The position numbers were made by a program, and so were the translations under genes. Positions 25,828 to 35,941 of a stretch of DNA of 64,000 nt are shown piece after piece. Each line of letters starts with the position of its first letter. Positions within the stretch are counted from its first letter, which is position 1. The DNA comes from an uncultured Bacteroidota bacterium (GTDB lineage: Bacteria; Bacteroidota; Bacteroidia; AKYH767-A; JABDAW01), in NCBI GenBank assembly GCA_903844645.1, contig CAIMUP010000104.1, forward strand, positions 37,246-101,245. Direction: 5' to 3'. The notes beneath the pieces are model-generated. The model was not told the DNA's origin, did not search any database, and saw only the letters and a list, made by a program, of their open reading frames with translations.

Positions 25828-27663
25828 ATGATGAAGAAGATTTGTTTTTTGATGATTGTGGCATTGTTTGCGTTGCTTCCTTTCGGAATTCGGGTGGATG
25901 CACAGAGTGTGAGCACGACGTTGTTTCCATCGCAGTGCGGGGTGGTGGCGACGTTGTGGCCCTCGACGAATTATTTTGGATTTGAGGATTTTATTGCTAT
26001 TTCGTGGACGAATCAGAGTAATCCGGGGACGGATCGGAGCTTTATGCAGTTTGATTTTTCGGGTATTCCCGGAAATGCGACGATAGATAGTGCGTTGTTG
26101 TCGTTGTATTGGTATGTTTCGGCATCGAATATTGGGCATTCGACGATGAGTGGCTCGAATATTTCGTTTTTGCAGCGGTGTATTGCGCCTTGGAGTGCGC
26201 ATACGGTTACGTGGAATAATCAACCGGCGGTAACAGCGACGAATGAGGTGGTGTTGCCGATGACTTCGAACGATACGGAGGATTATCCGAACATAAATAT
26301 CCTTCCTTTGGTGCAGGATATGATGGCTTTGGGGAATAATGGGTTTGCTTTTCGGTTGGCGACGGAGAGTTATTATAGGAGTATGTTGTTTGCCTCGAGT
26401 TATGTGGCGGATAGTTCTTTGCGACCACGATTGCGGATTGTTTATCATATTCCTTATACCATTACGCCGGTGTTGCAGTTAGATCCTGTCTGTGCGGGGA
26501 GTAGTTTTGCGGTGCCTTATACTGCTGTCGGGAATTTTATTGCCGGGAATACTTTCATTGCGCAGTTGAGCGATTCGATGGGGAGCTTTTTATTCCCTCT
26601 TAATATAGGAAGCATCGCGAGCACGACTTCAGGAATCATTTCTGCGACGATTCCGCAGAATACTATGGGCGGGCATCATTATCGTATCCGCGTGGTGGCG
26701 AATAATCCGGTGATTATTGGGAGCGATAACGGCATTGATATTGTCGTTGTGGCGAATCCGATTCCTGTTATTACCGCGAATGGGAATACTACGATTTGTC
26801 CTGGGGATAGTGTGCTGCTGACGGCGAGTGTGGCGATGAATTATCTGTGGAATAACTTGAGTACGACGCAGAGTATGATGGTGCATAGCGCAGGTTACTA
26901 TTTTGTCATCACGACTAATGCGAGTGGTTGCAGCGCACAATCGAATTTGATGTTGATTAGTTATCATTCCATCCCGAATCCTTTAATTACCGCGAATGGA
27001 CCACTCATTTTTTGTGCAGGAGACAGTGTTACGCTGACTACTGTTACTGCCATGAGTTATCTTTGGAATACCGGAGCCACTACGCAAGGTATTACCGTGG
27101 ATAGCGCAGGTACTTACCGTGTTTCTATTACCGATATTAGCGGCTGCACAGGCGTTTCTGCGAATACCATTGTCGCGATAGATATTCCTCCGATACCTAT
27201 TATTACTTATAACGGCAATCTGTTGGCATCCAGCTCTGCTTACGGGAATCAATGGCTCTTAAATGGTGCTCCTATTGCGGGGGCTACGGGTTTTATTTAC
27301 ACCGCACCCGTTACCGGATGTTATTCGGTACAAGTTACCGATTCAATAGGGTGTGTCAGTGTTTCAGATACTGTTTGCATCACGATTAATCACAATGGAA
27401 TTAATGAAATAAATGCGATAAACGATGTACTCATCTTCCCAAATCCTATCGCAGGCATTATTACGATTCGCGCATTCAGAACAAAGGCTTACGAGGTAAG
27501 GATAAAAGATGTGGTGGGGCAATTACTGTATTCAAAAAATAGTTCCAATAACGGCTCCGACGAAACCATTTCCCTCCCTTTGAATGATGGTATTTACTTT
27601 ATAGAATTAAGCGATGGCGGAGCGATTTTTTATCAAGGCAAGGTCGTTGTTATCCAGAAATAA
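25828..27663 (+). CDS. DNRLRE-domain surface protein with T9SS type A sorting domain
   Basis: About 611 residues. After a signal peptide (M-M-K-K-I-C-F to V-D-A-Q) comes a DNRLRE domain (about 25-205) with the typical D-R-S-F-M-Q-F-D-F-S-G-I-P and A-L-L-S-L-Y-W strands, then three or four Ig-like repeats with the motif I-T-A-N-G-x-x-x-x-C-x-G-D-S-V-x-L-T and W-N-x-G-x-T-T-Q, and a T9SS type A domain (I-F-P-N-P-I-A-G, then D-V-V-G-Q-L-L, then G-I-Y-F-I-E-L). It should be exported to the surface; adhesion is a guess. The start is after the promoter element, not the earlier in-frame ATGs inside the GC-rich element. Confidence 0.88.
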   Translation: MMKKICFLMIVALFALLPFGIRVDAQSVSTTLFPSQCGVVATLWPSTNYFGFEDFIAISWTNQSNPGTDRSFMQFDFSGIPGNATIDSALLSLYWYVSASNIGHSTMSGSNISFLQRCIAPWSAHTVTWNNQPAVTATNEVVLPMTSNDTEDYPNINILPLVQDMMALGNNGFAFRLATESYYRSMLFASSYVADSSLRPRLRIVYHIPYTITPVLQLDPVCAGSSFAVPYTAVGNFIAGNTFIAQLSDSMGSFLFPLNIGSIASTTSGIISATIPQNTMGGHHYRIRVVANNPVIIGSDNGIDIVVVANPIPVITANGNTTICPGDSVLLTASVAMNYLWNNLSTTQSMMVHSAGYYFVITTNASGCSAQSNLMLISYHSIPNPLITANGPLIFCAGDSVTLTTVTAMSYLWNTGATTQGITVDSAGTYRVSITDISGCTGVSANTIVAIDIPPIPIITYNGNLLASSSAYGNQWLLNGAPIAGATGFIYTAPVTGCYSVQVTDSIGCVSVSDTVCITINHNGINEINAINDVLIFPNPIAGIITIRAFRTKAYEVRIKDVVGQLLYSKNSSNNGSDETISLPLNDGIYFIELSDGGAIFYQGKVVVIQK

Positions 27664-27771
27664 AACCATTTTAGCATTAAAAGTAGCATCATCGTCCCTG
27701 CCGGACTGAATTAAAAAAGAGGTCTATTAACTTAAACCATAGACTTTAAACCTTAAACATCTTCCTCTTCC

Positions 27772-27824
27772 TCTTCGTTTTATTGTTGCTCCCCAAGAAG
27801 GTCGCAATCATAAAACAATGATAA
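27772..27824. repeat. Dispersed hairpin element, copy 5
   Basis: GTTTTAT pairs with ATAAAAC, then the TG/TC internal loop, then TTGC with GCAA around a 14-nt loop. It is weaker at the outer end than other copies. Confidence 0.7.
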
Positions 27825-27874
27825 TAGAAATTAAAATACCTTATTAAATCAGTTATTTAATACCAGAGAAGGCT

Positions 27875-28125
27875 CTTCCCTGATCAGACAAAGGGCTTTG
27901 TGCACCTGCCGGAGCACCTCCTGCATCTGCCGGAATGCCTCTTGCAGATGCCGGAGCACCTCTTGCAGATGCCGGAGTACCTCTTGCTGATGCCAGAGCA
28001 CCTCTTGCTGATGCGGGAGCACCTCCGTCTGATGCCAGAGCCACTCCTGCAGATGCCGGAACACCTCCGTCTGATGCCAGAGCCGCTCCGTCTGATGCAC
28101 AAAGCCCTTTGTCTGATCAGGGAAG
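27875..28125. repeat. Array H: 21-bp tandem repeat, 10 copies, bounded by 29-bp inverted repeats
   Basis: TGCC/TGCG units start at 27907, 27928, 27949 and so on to 28096, exactly 21 bp apart; many contain GGAG-CAC-CTCC arms. The array is enclosed by a perfect 29-bp inverted repeat, 27875-27903 and 28097-28125, containing CCCTGATCAGACAAAGGGC on the left arm. The whole 251-bp element could fold as one large hairpin. It lies upstream of the 28232 gene. Confidence 0.97.
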
Positions 28126-28207
28126 GGCTGAAACTTAATGCAGATGAACTATCTTTTAATTCTACAAGATTATCAAAGGTCTTACAAAACTTGTCCCAGA
28201 TAATATG

Positions 28208-28215
28208 TATCTTTG
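28208..28215 (+). promoter_or_regulatory. -7 promoter element of the 28232 gene
   Basis: TATCTTTG then CACAAA, an exact match, 16 nt before the ATG at 28232; it excludes the earlier in-frame ATG at 28205. Confidence 0.55.
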
Positions 28216-28231
28216 CACAAATAATAAGTAC

Positions 28232-28987
28232 ATGAAAATGAAAATCAGGAAACGTATTTCAGGAATTTTTTTATCAATAAAAGTAACGGTGAAAAAGGTC
28301 ACTGTTCTTTTTGTAACCAGAGGTTGGAGTAATGCCGGAATCAGAAGGAAGGCTGATTTGGTGGCAGATAAAGTACAAGGAGAAGTAGGAATATTAAGTG
28401 CCATGGAACCGACTGTGGCGGAGGTAAAACAAATGGTGCTGGATGGCGAACAACTTGCCAGAGACCGCGTCGCGGCGCAATCGCTGGTGAACTCGCTGGT
28501 GATAAAAGAACGCAAGAATACGCAATTGATTAAAGACTCTATCAACGATGGTTGGCTGAAGAAAATTCAGCGGATTGCGAATGGAAATATTGATTTTATC
28601 ACGAGCTTGGCATTAGACATAAAAGGGATGGGTACGCCGCCGAATAAAAAGCGATTTGGCAGCACTTGGCCCGATGTTTTGAGTGCCGATCAAAACACGG
28701 TGATGCGCCTCGAATTGGGCATCATTGCTTCCGATGTTTTATCTCGCGGAAAGGTGTATGGAGCCGCCAGTATCGGCTGCCTCCGCCAGATAGGAGGTAC
28801 TGTTCCGCCCATGCGAAATGACCATCCTTCGATGGAATTAACCACTTCCTTTTCGAAGATGAAATTCAAAGATAAATTCAAAGCCGAAGATGTTGGCAAA
28901 ATAGCTTATTACATTTTCTTCTGGGTAGATACCGATGGCAATCGCGGTCCCGAAAGCCCCGTGTTTCCTTATACTATTACTTCGTAG
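28232..28987 (+). CDS. Hypothetical protein, helical domain and fibronectin-like C-terminus
   Basis: About 251 residues, no clear signal peptide but a basic, hydrophobic N-terminus. The middle is helical (E-V-K-Q-M-V-L-D-G-E-Q-L-A, N-D-G-W-L-K-K-I-Q-R-I-A), and the C-terminal ~60 residues form a beta-sandwich-like segment ending Y-Y-I-F-F-W-V-D-T-D-G-N-R-G-P-E-S-P-V. This ending resembles fibronectin-type segments of a poorly described Bacteroidota hypothetical family. The genes at 15938 and 50878 have similar layouts. Function unknown. It is preceded by array H and its own promoter. Confidence 0.75.
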   Translation: MKMKIRKRISGIFLSIKVTVKKVTVLFVTRGWSNAGIRRKADLVADKVQGEVGILSAMEPTVAEVKQMVLDGEQLARDRVAAQSLVNSLVIKERKNTQLIKDSINDGWLKKIQRIANGNIDFITSLALDIKGMGTPPNKKRFGSTWPDVLSADQNTVMRLELGIIASDVLSRGKVYGAASIGCLRQIGGTVPPMRNDHPSMELTTSFSKMKFKDKFKAEDVGKIAYYIFFWVDTDGNRGPESPVFPYTITS

Positions 28988-29074
28988 GGGAAGGATTTAT
29001 TTGTTTGATTGGATAGTTTTTTTTGTAATTTGGCGGCTTGAAAAGAAATTAATAGAAACCAACACCAATTAACT

Positions 29075-29785
29075 ATGAAGACCTTTCTTATCATTATTTA
29101 TTTTTTATTACTGATATTTAGCTGTAATAAAGAAAACCCTAATGAAAAACTACAGACTGCTATCAAACTTGCAAATCAGGATGAATACGGAAAAGCAATT
29201 GAAGTGATAAATCAAATTATTAAAGATTATCCAGATTTTGCCACTGCATATCTTCATAGGGGAGTATATTTATCAGTATCATCTAATAAAACAGAGGAAG
29301 TGTTTGCAAACATAAATAAGGCGATTCAATTAGACCCTGCATACGCAGAGGCATATTATGAAAGAGGAACGATAAAAGAAATACATTATCCTTTATTTGG
29401 CTCTGGTGAAGATGATTATAATAAAGCAATCTTATTAAACTCAAATTATTCAAAAGCATATTTGAGCAGAGCATGTGCAAAAAACAGAAATGGACAATAT
29501 CAAGAGGCACTTGTTGATATTGAAAAAGCCAAATTATTCAACAATAATTCTGCCCTGTTATTTTGTGCAAGAGCAACTAGCCTAATCGGACTCGATCGTT
29601 ATAACGAGGCACTAAAAGACATAGCGATTGCTCTTCAAAAAGATTCTCTGGATGAAACAGCTTACTATTTACGTTGTATAGCTTATTATAAATTAAATGA
29701 CACAATTAATTCATGCATTGATTGTAAAAAAGCATTGAAACTTGGAAGCAAGGATGCTGGTAAATTTTTGAATGAGCATTATTGA
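29075..29785 (+). CDS. TPR-repeat lipoprotein
   Basis: A 236-residue protein with a lipoprotein signal peptide (lipobox L-I-F-S-C, Cys17), so it is anchored in a membrane facing the periplasm. At least five tetratricopeptide repeats follow (for example Y-G-K-A-I-E-V-I-N-Q-I-I, then A-T-A-Y-L-H-R-G-V, A-Y-A-E-A-Y-Y-E-R-G, Y-S-K-A-Y-L-S-R-A, and Y-N-E-A-L-K-D-I). TPRs are protein-interaction scaffolds; no partner can be named. It is monocistronic. Confidence 0.85.
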   Translation: MKTFLIIIYFLLLIFSCNKENPNEKLQTAIKLANQDEYGKAIEVINQIIKDYPDFATAYLHRGVYLSVSSNKTEEVFANINKAIQLDPAYAEAYYERGTIKEIHYPLFGSGEDDYNKAILLNSNYSKAYLSRACAKNRNGQYQEALVDIEKAKLFNNNSALLFCARATSLIGLDRYNEALKDIAIALQKDSLDETAYYLRCIAYYKLNDTINSCIDCKKALKLGSKDAGKFLNEHY

Positions 29786-29840
29786 TGAATAAACAACTGA
29801 CATCAGCGTTTCATCTGCTGTATGGTTTAATTTTTTCATT

Positions 29841-29884
29841 CATCGTCGTGTGATAGCTCCGCTTTGGCGGGCTGCAACACGATG
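29841..29884. repeat. Dispersed hairpin element, copy 6 (inverted)
   Basis: Reads as the family consensus on the minus strand: outer arms CATCGTGT/ACGACGATG-like with a 3-nt bulge, inner arms GCTCCGC/GCGGGC around TTTG. The GCTATCA motif is present. Confidence 0.65.
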
Positions 29885-29953
29885 CTTGCCCCCCCTCAAA
29901 TGAATCCTATACAACCTGCTCGTGATGCTTTTGTTACGATCAATTAAACACGA

Positions 29954-32900
29954 TTACCGAACCAAGGTGATGAACCCTTTCTGCGAAATAGGCTGATCGT
30001 AATAATCGAGGGCAGTGAAAATATAGTAATACGTTCCATCCGAAACCTGCATGCCAGAAGTATCATACCCATCCCAAAGCAAATTATTTTGGAAGCTCTC
30101 GAATATCTTCTCTCCCCAACGGTTAAAAATCAAAACGTGATAATGCGTGCATCCTTCGGCAATCAAATTAAAATAATCATTGTACCCATCCTTGTTCGGA
30201 GTGAACGTATTAGGGATAGAAATCAAACAACTATCGGCATTGATTTCAATGCTCATCGTATCCGGTTTATTCGCACAACGAGCATCCGAATTATAATTAA
30301 TAAGCGTTATTTTATAACTCCCCGCACGGTAATAAATAAACGATTTCAATGAAAGATCATTACTGTATTCACCATTACCAAAGTCCCAATAACAAGCCGT
30401 TCCGTTACTACTCACGTTCGTAATATTTACCACTAATGGCGTACATCCTTTGATAGGAAAACCGCTGAAATTAGTCGTGATATTTGAAGAATCCCCCACC
30501 TGAATATAATCATTGATAATAGTAGAATCAGAATAGATTCCGCAGATAGAAGTATCGTTAATAGCAACCAATTTGATGGTGAATAACCCTGAATCCACAA
30601 AGGTATGAACAGGGTTCTTGAGGGTACTGGTGATACTATCTCCAAAACTCCAAAGGTAGCTCGTTCCGCCAGTTCCGAGGTCAGTAAAATTAATGGTCAG
30701 AGGAGTACATCCCCGGAAGGTATCCGCAACAAAACTACTCGTAACATGGGGAGGATTAATCACCGAAATAAAACTGAATAAGGCAGTATCATTACAGCCA
30801 CCTGCACCATCAGCAATCAAGGTAACGATATAAACACCTGCTGTATGATAGGTATTATTTGGGCTAAGCACAGTGCTTGTATTGCCATCACCAAATGCCC
30901 ATCCATAACCTATTGCCGCAGTACTTCCATTCATAAAATTAATCGTGAACGGAACGCATCCTGTCGTATCGCTTGGTATAAAATTGGCATGAGCAGAGGG
31001 ATTCACTGTAATATAATTTGATTGGATGGAGGAATCAACGATAGTCCCACAAATGGAAGTATTATAAGAATAGAGCTTTACGGTATATGTTCCGGAAACA
31101 GTATAAGTATGGGTCGGATTCATGGTAGTATCGGTATTTCCATCACCAAAACTCCAAAGAAAATTAGTACCATTCGTACTGGTATTATTAAAATGAACCG
31201 TAATGGAATCACAGGCAGCCAAAGGGTTTGCAGTGAATGAACTTGTCGGCACGGTAGAATTATTAACAATAATAAAAGCCGGCATGGTAGTGGTATCGTT
31301 GCACCCATGCGTGTCATAAGCAATTAAGGTTATGGTATAATTTCCTGCCGTGGTATAGGTATGCGAAGGACTGGTAGCAGTGCTGGTCGTAAGGTCTCCA
31401 AAATCCCAATGATAGGTCGTTGCATTGATACTGGTATTGGTAAAATTAACCGTGAATGGCGTACATCCATGTGTAGTATCTGCTGTAAAAGATGCCGTAA
31501 CTAAAGGGTAAACAGTAATGTAATTAGTATGTACAGAAATATTAGAAAACGTACCGCAACTATTCGTGTTATAGGCTATCAACGTAACAGAAAATGTCCC
31601 CGATGTATCATAAGTATGTACGGGGTTTATCGCAGAGCTGGAACCTCCATCGCCAAACATCCACAGATAAGAATTTGAATTGTAGCTGCTATTGGAAAAG
31701 GTAACGGTTAAAGGATTACAACCACTCAAAGGAGTTGCGGTATAGATACTTCTCACAGAATCATTTGGCGAAGTAATAACAATGCTATCCTTAGCAGCGC
31801 AGCCATACGGATCGGTGATAAAAAGTTTGTAAGTACCTGCATGAGTGATGGTGTCATTGGGATAACCACTTCCTCCAGGAAGCCAATAATACGTTGCCAT
31901 CCCGAGATTACCAAAGAGTATCATCGTATCGCCAACACATAGAGAAACCGAATCGGATGTGATGTGAGCAACAGGGTTCGATTGTTGGATAGTAGCGTAA
32001 GCAGTAGTAGTGATATTGCAGGAAGTAACAGAACAGGAATAACTACCTCCGACATGCACATATTGATTCGGGTTATTGCCACTCAAAGGACTTTGCCAAG
32101 TAATAGTAGCACCCGGGCTTGCAATGACGCTTAATAAAACAGAATCTCCTGCACAAAAGAAGACATCGGGCATGACTTGAATGTAAGGGGTATTATATTC
32201 TATAATCTCGACCTCATTGGTAACAAGCACACAGCCGCTCGAGTTAGTGAGAATACAGTAATAAGTACCTGCTTCATGCGCGTAAATGGAACTGGTGTTT
32301 CCGGTAATAGGACCACTCGGACCTTGCCAAGAAAAGTTCCCTGTTCCCGAACAAGTCAGATGAACCGAATCACCAGGGCAAATCAATCCACTGGAAGGAA
32401 TCATAGACAGGGTAGGTTGTGCTTCAGCAGTGAGAAGAATTTGTGCCTGAAAAAATTGTGTTGCAGTACATCCATAAGAATTCGTATCTCGTTCGGTATA
32501 GCTGACTATATAGGTTCCAGTATGTGTTGCATAAATACTATCATTGGTGCTTCCTGTGCTCCAATGATAAGCTGGCATACCCGTTGCGACCAATAAAATA
32601 GTATCCCCACTGGGACAGAAAACAGTGTTGCCTGAAATAGAAGGAGTGTAGCTTATCAAAACAGGGATAGGATAAATATTAACATAAATACTTCGGGTAA
32701 CGGTGGTCGTATCGTTATCGCAATCCGTCAGCCGATATATTATTGCTGTAAGCGTGTACCAACCTGATGCCCAAGGATGAAACCAAGTATAATCACCGCA
32801 ACAGGTTTGCCAGTTCTGATATGAACAAGTAGTAGGCGTTACGCTCCAATTAAACATGGTATTATTATTATTATTCCAAGGGTTGTATAACAAGTATGGG

Positions 32901-35083
32901 GAATTCGTGCTGACATGATTAGGATTAGTGATGGTATCATACAAAAACATCTGAAAACCGGCATTGTTGTAATCACAAAAGCTTACCGTATCGTTATGGT
33001 CGCTGTCGGTAGGACATATCATACCTGGTACAATTGGCGTAAGGAAACTGTCAACAACAACATATACTTGGGTTGCGCTTTGACAACGAAAGGAATCAGT
33101 CTGATAAAATGTATAATATCCTGTATGGTGTACCAATAACATTGAATCGTTTACAGGACCTCCACTCCAATGGTAAATGCTATCACCGGAGTATGGTGTA
33201 CCAGTCAATAGAATCATAGAATCAGGGCGGCAGGTATGTATAATGAAAGGATTAAGAACATGATTATTAAAACCGTGGTCATCAGTTATTAATGGAGGAG
33301 ATGGGCTTGGATGAATAGTAACATAGATAGAATCATGCGAGCTAAAACATCCATCATTAGTTGTTATCGTAACAGAATACCAGCCAGAGGTATAAAGAGT
33401 GGTGCTGTTGGATAATGTGCTACCATTAGACCAAAGATAATGGTAAGGATATAAACCGATATTATAAAGACAGCTACGTGGATTTGCCCCTAGGATTGTA
33501 GAATTACAAGCACTCACAGAATCAACCCGTACCCCATTATTGGAATTAATATAAACCCCTTTCACATCTCGATTACACAAGGAATCGGTTCTTTGGTAAA
33601 GGTCCATGGTTTGCCTCGCAGTATCAATCATTCTACCTATAAAAATATCTCTATTCGCATTGTTGGAAGTGTTAATGTATGCGTATTGGTTGTAAAAATT
33701 ATCTCCGCAATAGTGCTGCGTGCAACCATAATTCCCTACACCGGAATTATACACAAGGAAATGACCTACTCGTGCAGGGAATAGTAAGCCATTGTAATTA
33801 CTGCCGGTAATCACTGGATTCTGCGAAGTATCTATCGAGATGCCATTGCCATAATCATTGTCGAAACCTCCCACCTGGCGGCTCCATTGCCAGGTGCCTG
33901 AAGCATCCCACTTGGATACAAAGATGTCGGAATAGCCGACACTGTTGAAGGTGCCTTGACCATAGACATCGGCATATTTATTCAGGCGGCAGGTGAAGTT
34001 ACCGATGGCATAAAGGCTATTGGCGGCATCTATGGCGAGGTTTTTTAAATTCAAAGTGGCGTCGCTGCTACTGGCGGATTTCCAAATACAATTCCCCGAA
34101 GCATCAAATTTGATGACGAAGATTCTATTAAAATAATTATCGGATAAAGTAGAATTCGTAGGGGCTGAAAATACCGTCAAGCCGCCTTGAAAGTCGCCTG
34201 CGATGATTGGATTTCCGGCATTATCCACTACTATTCCGCGAGGAATATCCAAGCCGCCACCACCGGCACGGCGAAACCATTGTTCATTGCCATTGGCATC
34301 ATATTTTATTAAGAAAATAGCATTGTACATCGGGTTGTTATGTTGGAAATCGAAGGTGATGGTATCCGAGAATTGCCCGGTTACATAAATATTCCCCATA
34401 GCATCTGCCGCGACATCGAAGCCGCGATCTATATACGGTCCTGAACCTTTCTTAGCCCAGAGAAATGTTCCGTTGGCATCTAATTTCGTCGTGAAAACAT
34501 CTACCGTTCCGTTCATGCTGATCAAATTAAAACTGCCGAAGGTGGCGGTATCTTTAAATTGTCCGGTAACGATAACATTGCCCGCATTATCCACCGTTAT
34601 TCCATTCCCAATATCGCTGGCTGTGCCGCCACAATTCTTTGCCCAGAGGCAATTTCCGGCAGAGTCGTACTTGGCAATAAAAGCATCCTGCAAACCCGAG
34701 GAGGTGAGGGTATAAATGCCGAAATGTGCCGTCCCGAAAAAATATCCCGTGATATAACTATTGCCCTGTGGGTCGGCTTTGATTGCCGAGGGATGATCGG
34801 ATCCGCCGCCGCCTGCTCTTACAATCCAATTAAACAACCCTGCATGATTCAGTTTGGCGATATAAATATCGGTGGCTCCGGCAGAATGCAGCGTGGTCGT
34901 TCCAAACGTGGCATTGCCTGTAAAATATCCTACGGCATACGAATTACCATTGGCATCGGAGGACACATCCACGCCCTCATCAATGGTCTGCCCGCCGGCA
35001 TGTTGCACCCAAAATGTTTGGGCACCGCTGCGAAAAGCGAGAAGAGAAAAGAGAAGAATCAGGGTAAGGAAATTTTTATTCAT
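29954..35083 (-). CDS. Giant SBBP/Ig/PKD surface protein with type B T9SS (CHU_C) domain
   Basis: A 1709-residue protein. Signal peptide (1-21); a beta-propeller of SBBP repeats (about 22-480; recurring A-x-G-N-x-Y-V-T-G-x-F motifs); Ig-like domains (about 590-1080); six PKD domains (about 1090-1600; repeated W-x-F-G-D-G-x-x-S and H-T-Y-x-x-x-G-x-Y-x-V-x-L); and a gliding-motility-associated C-terminal (CHU_C, type B) domain with I-P-N-T-F-T-P-N-K-D-G-Y-N-D-Y and I-F-N-R-W-G-E-K-I-F. Such proteins are exported by the type IX system and held on the surface, where they serve adhesion or gliding. Array I lies directly upstream. Confidence 0.93.
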   Translation of the reverse strand: MNKNFLTLILLFSLLAFRSGAQTFWVQHAGGQTIDEGVDVSSDANGNSYAVGYFTGNATFGTTTLHSAGATDIYIAKLNHAGLFNWIVRAGGGGSDHPSAIKADPQGNSYITGYFFGTAHFGIYTLTSSGLQDAFIAKYDSAGNCLWAKNCGGTASDIGNGITVDNAGNVIVTGQFKDTATFGSFNLISMNGTVDVFTTKLDANGTFLWAKKGSGPYIDRGFDVAADAMGNIYVTGQFSDTITFDFQHNNPMYNAIFLIKYDANGNEQWFRRAGGGGLDIPRGIVVDNAGNPIIAGDFQGGLTVFSAPTNSTLSDNYFNRIFVIKFDASGNCIWKSASSSDATLNLKNLAIDAANSLYAIGNFTCRLNKYADVYGQGTFNSVGYSDIFVSKWDASGTWQWSRQVGGFDNDYGNGISIDTSQNPVITGSNYNGLLFPARVGHFLVYNSGVGNYGCTQHYCGDNFYNQYAYINTSNNANRDIFIGRMIDTARQTMDLYQRTDSLCNRDVKGVYINSNNGVRVDSVSACNSTILGANPRSCLYNIGLYPYHYLWSNGSTLSNSTTLYTSGWYSVTITTNDGCFSSHDSIYVTIHPSPSPPLITDDHGFNNHVLNPFIIHTCRPDSMILLTGTPYSGDSIYHWSGGPVNDSMLLVHHTGYYTFYQTDSFRCQSATQVYVVVDSFLTPIVPGMICPTDSDHNDTVSFCDYNNAGFQMFLYDTITNPNHVSTNSPYLLYNPWNNNNNTMFNWSVTPTTCSYQNWQTCCGDYTWFHPWASGWYTLTAIIYRLTDCDNDTTTVTRSIYVNIYPIPVLISYTPSISGNTVFCPSGDTILLVATGMPAYHWSTGSTNDSIYATHTGTYIVSYTERDTNSYGCTATQFFQAQILLTAEAQPTLSMIPSSGLICPGDSVHLTCSGTGNFSWQGPSGPITGNTSSIYAHEAGTYYCILTNSSGCVLVTNEVEIIEYNTPYIQVMPDVFFCAGDSVLLSVIASPGATITWQSPLSGNNPNQYVHVGGSYSCSVTSCNITTTAYATIQQSNPVAHITSDSVSLCVGDTMILFGNLGMATYYWLPGGSGYPNDTITHAGTYKLFITDPYGCAAKDSIVITSPNDSVRSIYTATPLSGCNPLTVTFSNSSYNSNSYLWMFGDGGSSSAINPVHTYDTSGTFSVTLIAYNTNSCGTFSNISVHTNYITVYPLVTASFTADTTHGCTPFTVNFTNTSINATTYHWDFGDLTTSTATSPSHTYTTAGNYTITLIAYDTHGCNDTTTMPAFIIVNNSTVPTSSFTANPLAACDSITVHFNNTSTNGTNFLWSFGDGNTDTTMNPTHTYTVSGTYTVKLYSYNTSICGTIVDSSIQSNYITVNPSAHANFIPSDTTGCVPFTINFMNGSTAAIGYGWAFGDGNTSTVLSPNNTYHTAGVYIVTLIADGAGGCNDTALFSFISVINPPHVTSSFVADTFRGCTPLTINFTDLGTGGTSYLWSFGDSITSTLKNPVHTFVDSGLFTIKLVAINDTSICGIYSDSTIINDYIQVGDSSNITTNFSGFPIKGCTPLVVNITNVSSNGTACYWDFGNGEYSNDLSLKSFIYYRAGSYKITLINYNSDARCANKPDTMSIEINADSCLISIPNTFTPNKDGYNDYFNLIAEGCTHYHVLIFNRWGEKIFESFQNNLLWDGYDTSGMQVSDGTYYYIFTALDYYDQPISQKGFITLVR

Positions 35084-35244
35084 CGGAATAGTATTTATGT
35101 TTAAGGGGGTAAAATTAGGTAAAAGGAATTAGATAACCAAATTTGGAGGGATTAGAAGGGGAATTTTTTTAGGGAATACCATGAAAAATTCTACCTATAT
35201 AAGGAGTAGCCTGAAGGTTTCGATTTTGGTTTCCCTATTGGGAA

Positions 35245-35860
35245 GTTTGACAACGCTAAAACCAAGACTGTTTCTACCCTTGTCAAGTTTGACAATGCTA
35301 AAACCAAGACTGTTTCTACCCTTGTCAAGTTTGACAATGCTAAAACCAAGACTAATTCTCCAATTGTCAAGTTTGACAATGCTAAAACCAAGACTATTTC
35401 TACCCTTGTCAAGTTTGACAATGCTAAAACCAAGACTAATTCTCCAATTGTCAAGTTTGACAATGCTAAAACCAAGACTGTTTCTACCCTTGTCAAGTTT
35501 GACAATGCTAAAACCAAATCTCGTTCTCGCAAATCACAAGTCCGTTTTAGGGAAACCAAGACTGGTTCTCGCAAATCACAAGTCCGTTTTAGGGAAACCA
35601 AGACTGATTCTCGTAAATTACAACTCCGTTTTAGGGAAACCAAGACTGATTCTCGCAAATTACAACTCCGTTTTAGGGAAACCAAGACTGGTTCTCTCAA
35701 AATACAAGTCCGTTTTAGGGAAACCAAGACTGGTTCTCTCAAAACACAAGTCCGTTTTAAGGAAACCAAGACTGATTCTCGGAAAACGGAAGTCCGTTTT
35801 AGAGAAACCAAGACTGATTCTCGGAAAACGGACTTGTGTTTTAGGAGAACCAAAAATAAT
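35245..35860. repeat. Array I: 42-bp tandem repeat, 15 copies, two fused variants
   Basis: ACCAAGACT cores start at 35261 and every 42 bp to 35849 without slippage. In the first half each unit carries TTGTCAA-GT-TTGACAA, a perfect 7-bp dyad; from about 35513 that half is replaced by ACAAGTCCGTTTTAGGG, while the ACCAAGACTGGTTCT half and the 42-bp phase continue. It fills the gap between two giant T9SS cargo genes; the rest of the gap shows nothing else. Confidence 0.97.
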
Positions 35861-35941
35861 AAGAAAGTGTACCCGATTCGCTGCCCTCTTTCGAGGAATA
35901 TGATGGCTACGGGGAATGAAAAAAATGTTGGAAGAGGTTTT

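Noticed and set aside
35181..35903. 240-residue frame made of array I repeats
   Set aside because: An overlapping 220-residue frame is open on the other strand and the peptide is pure repeat. Best explained as intergenic array, not coding.
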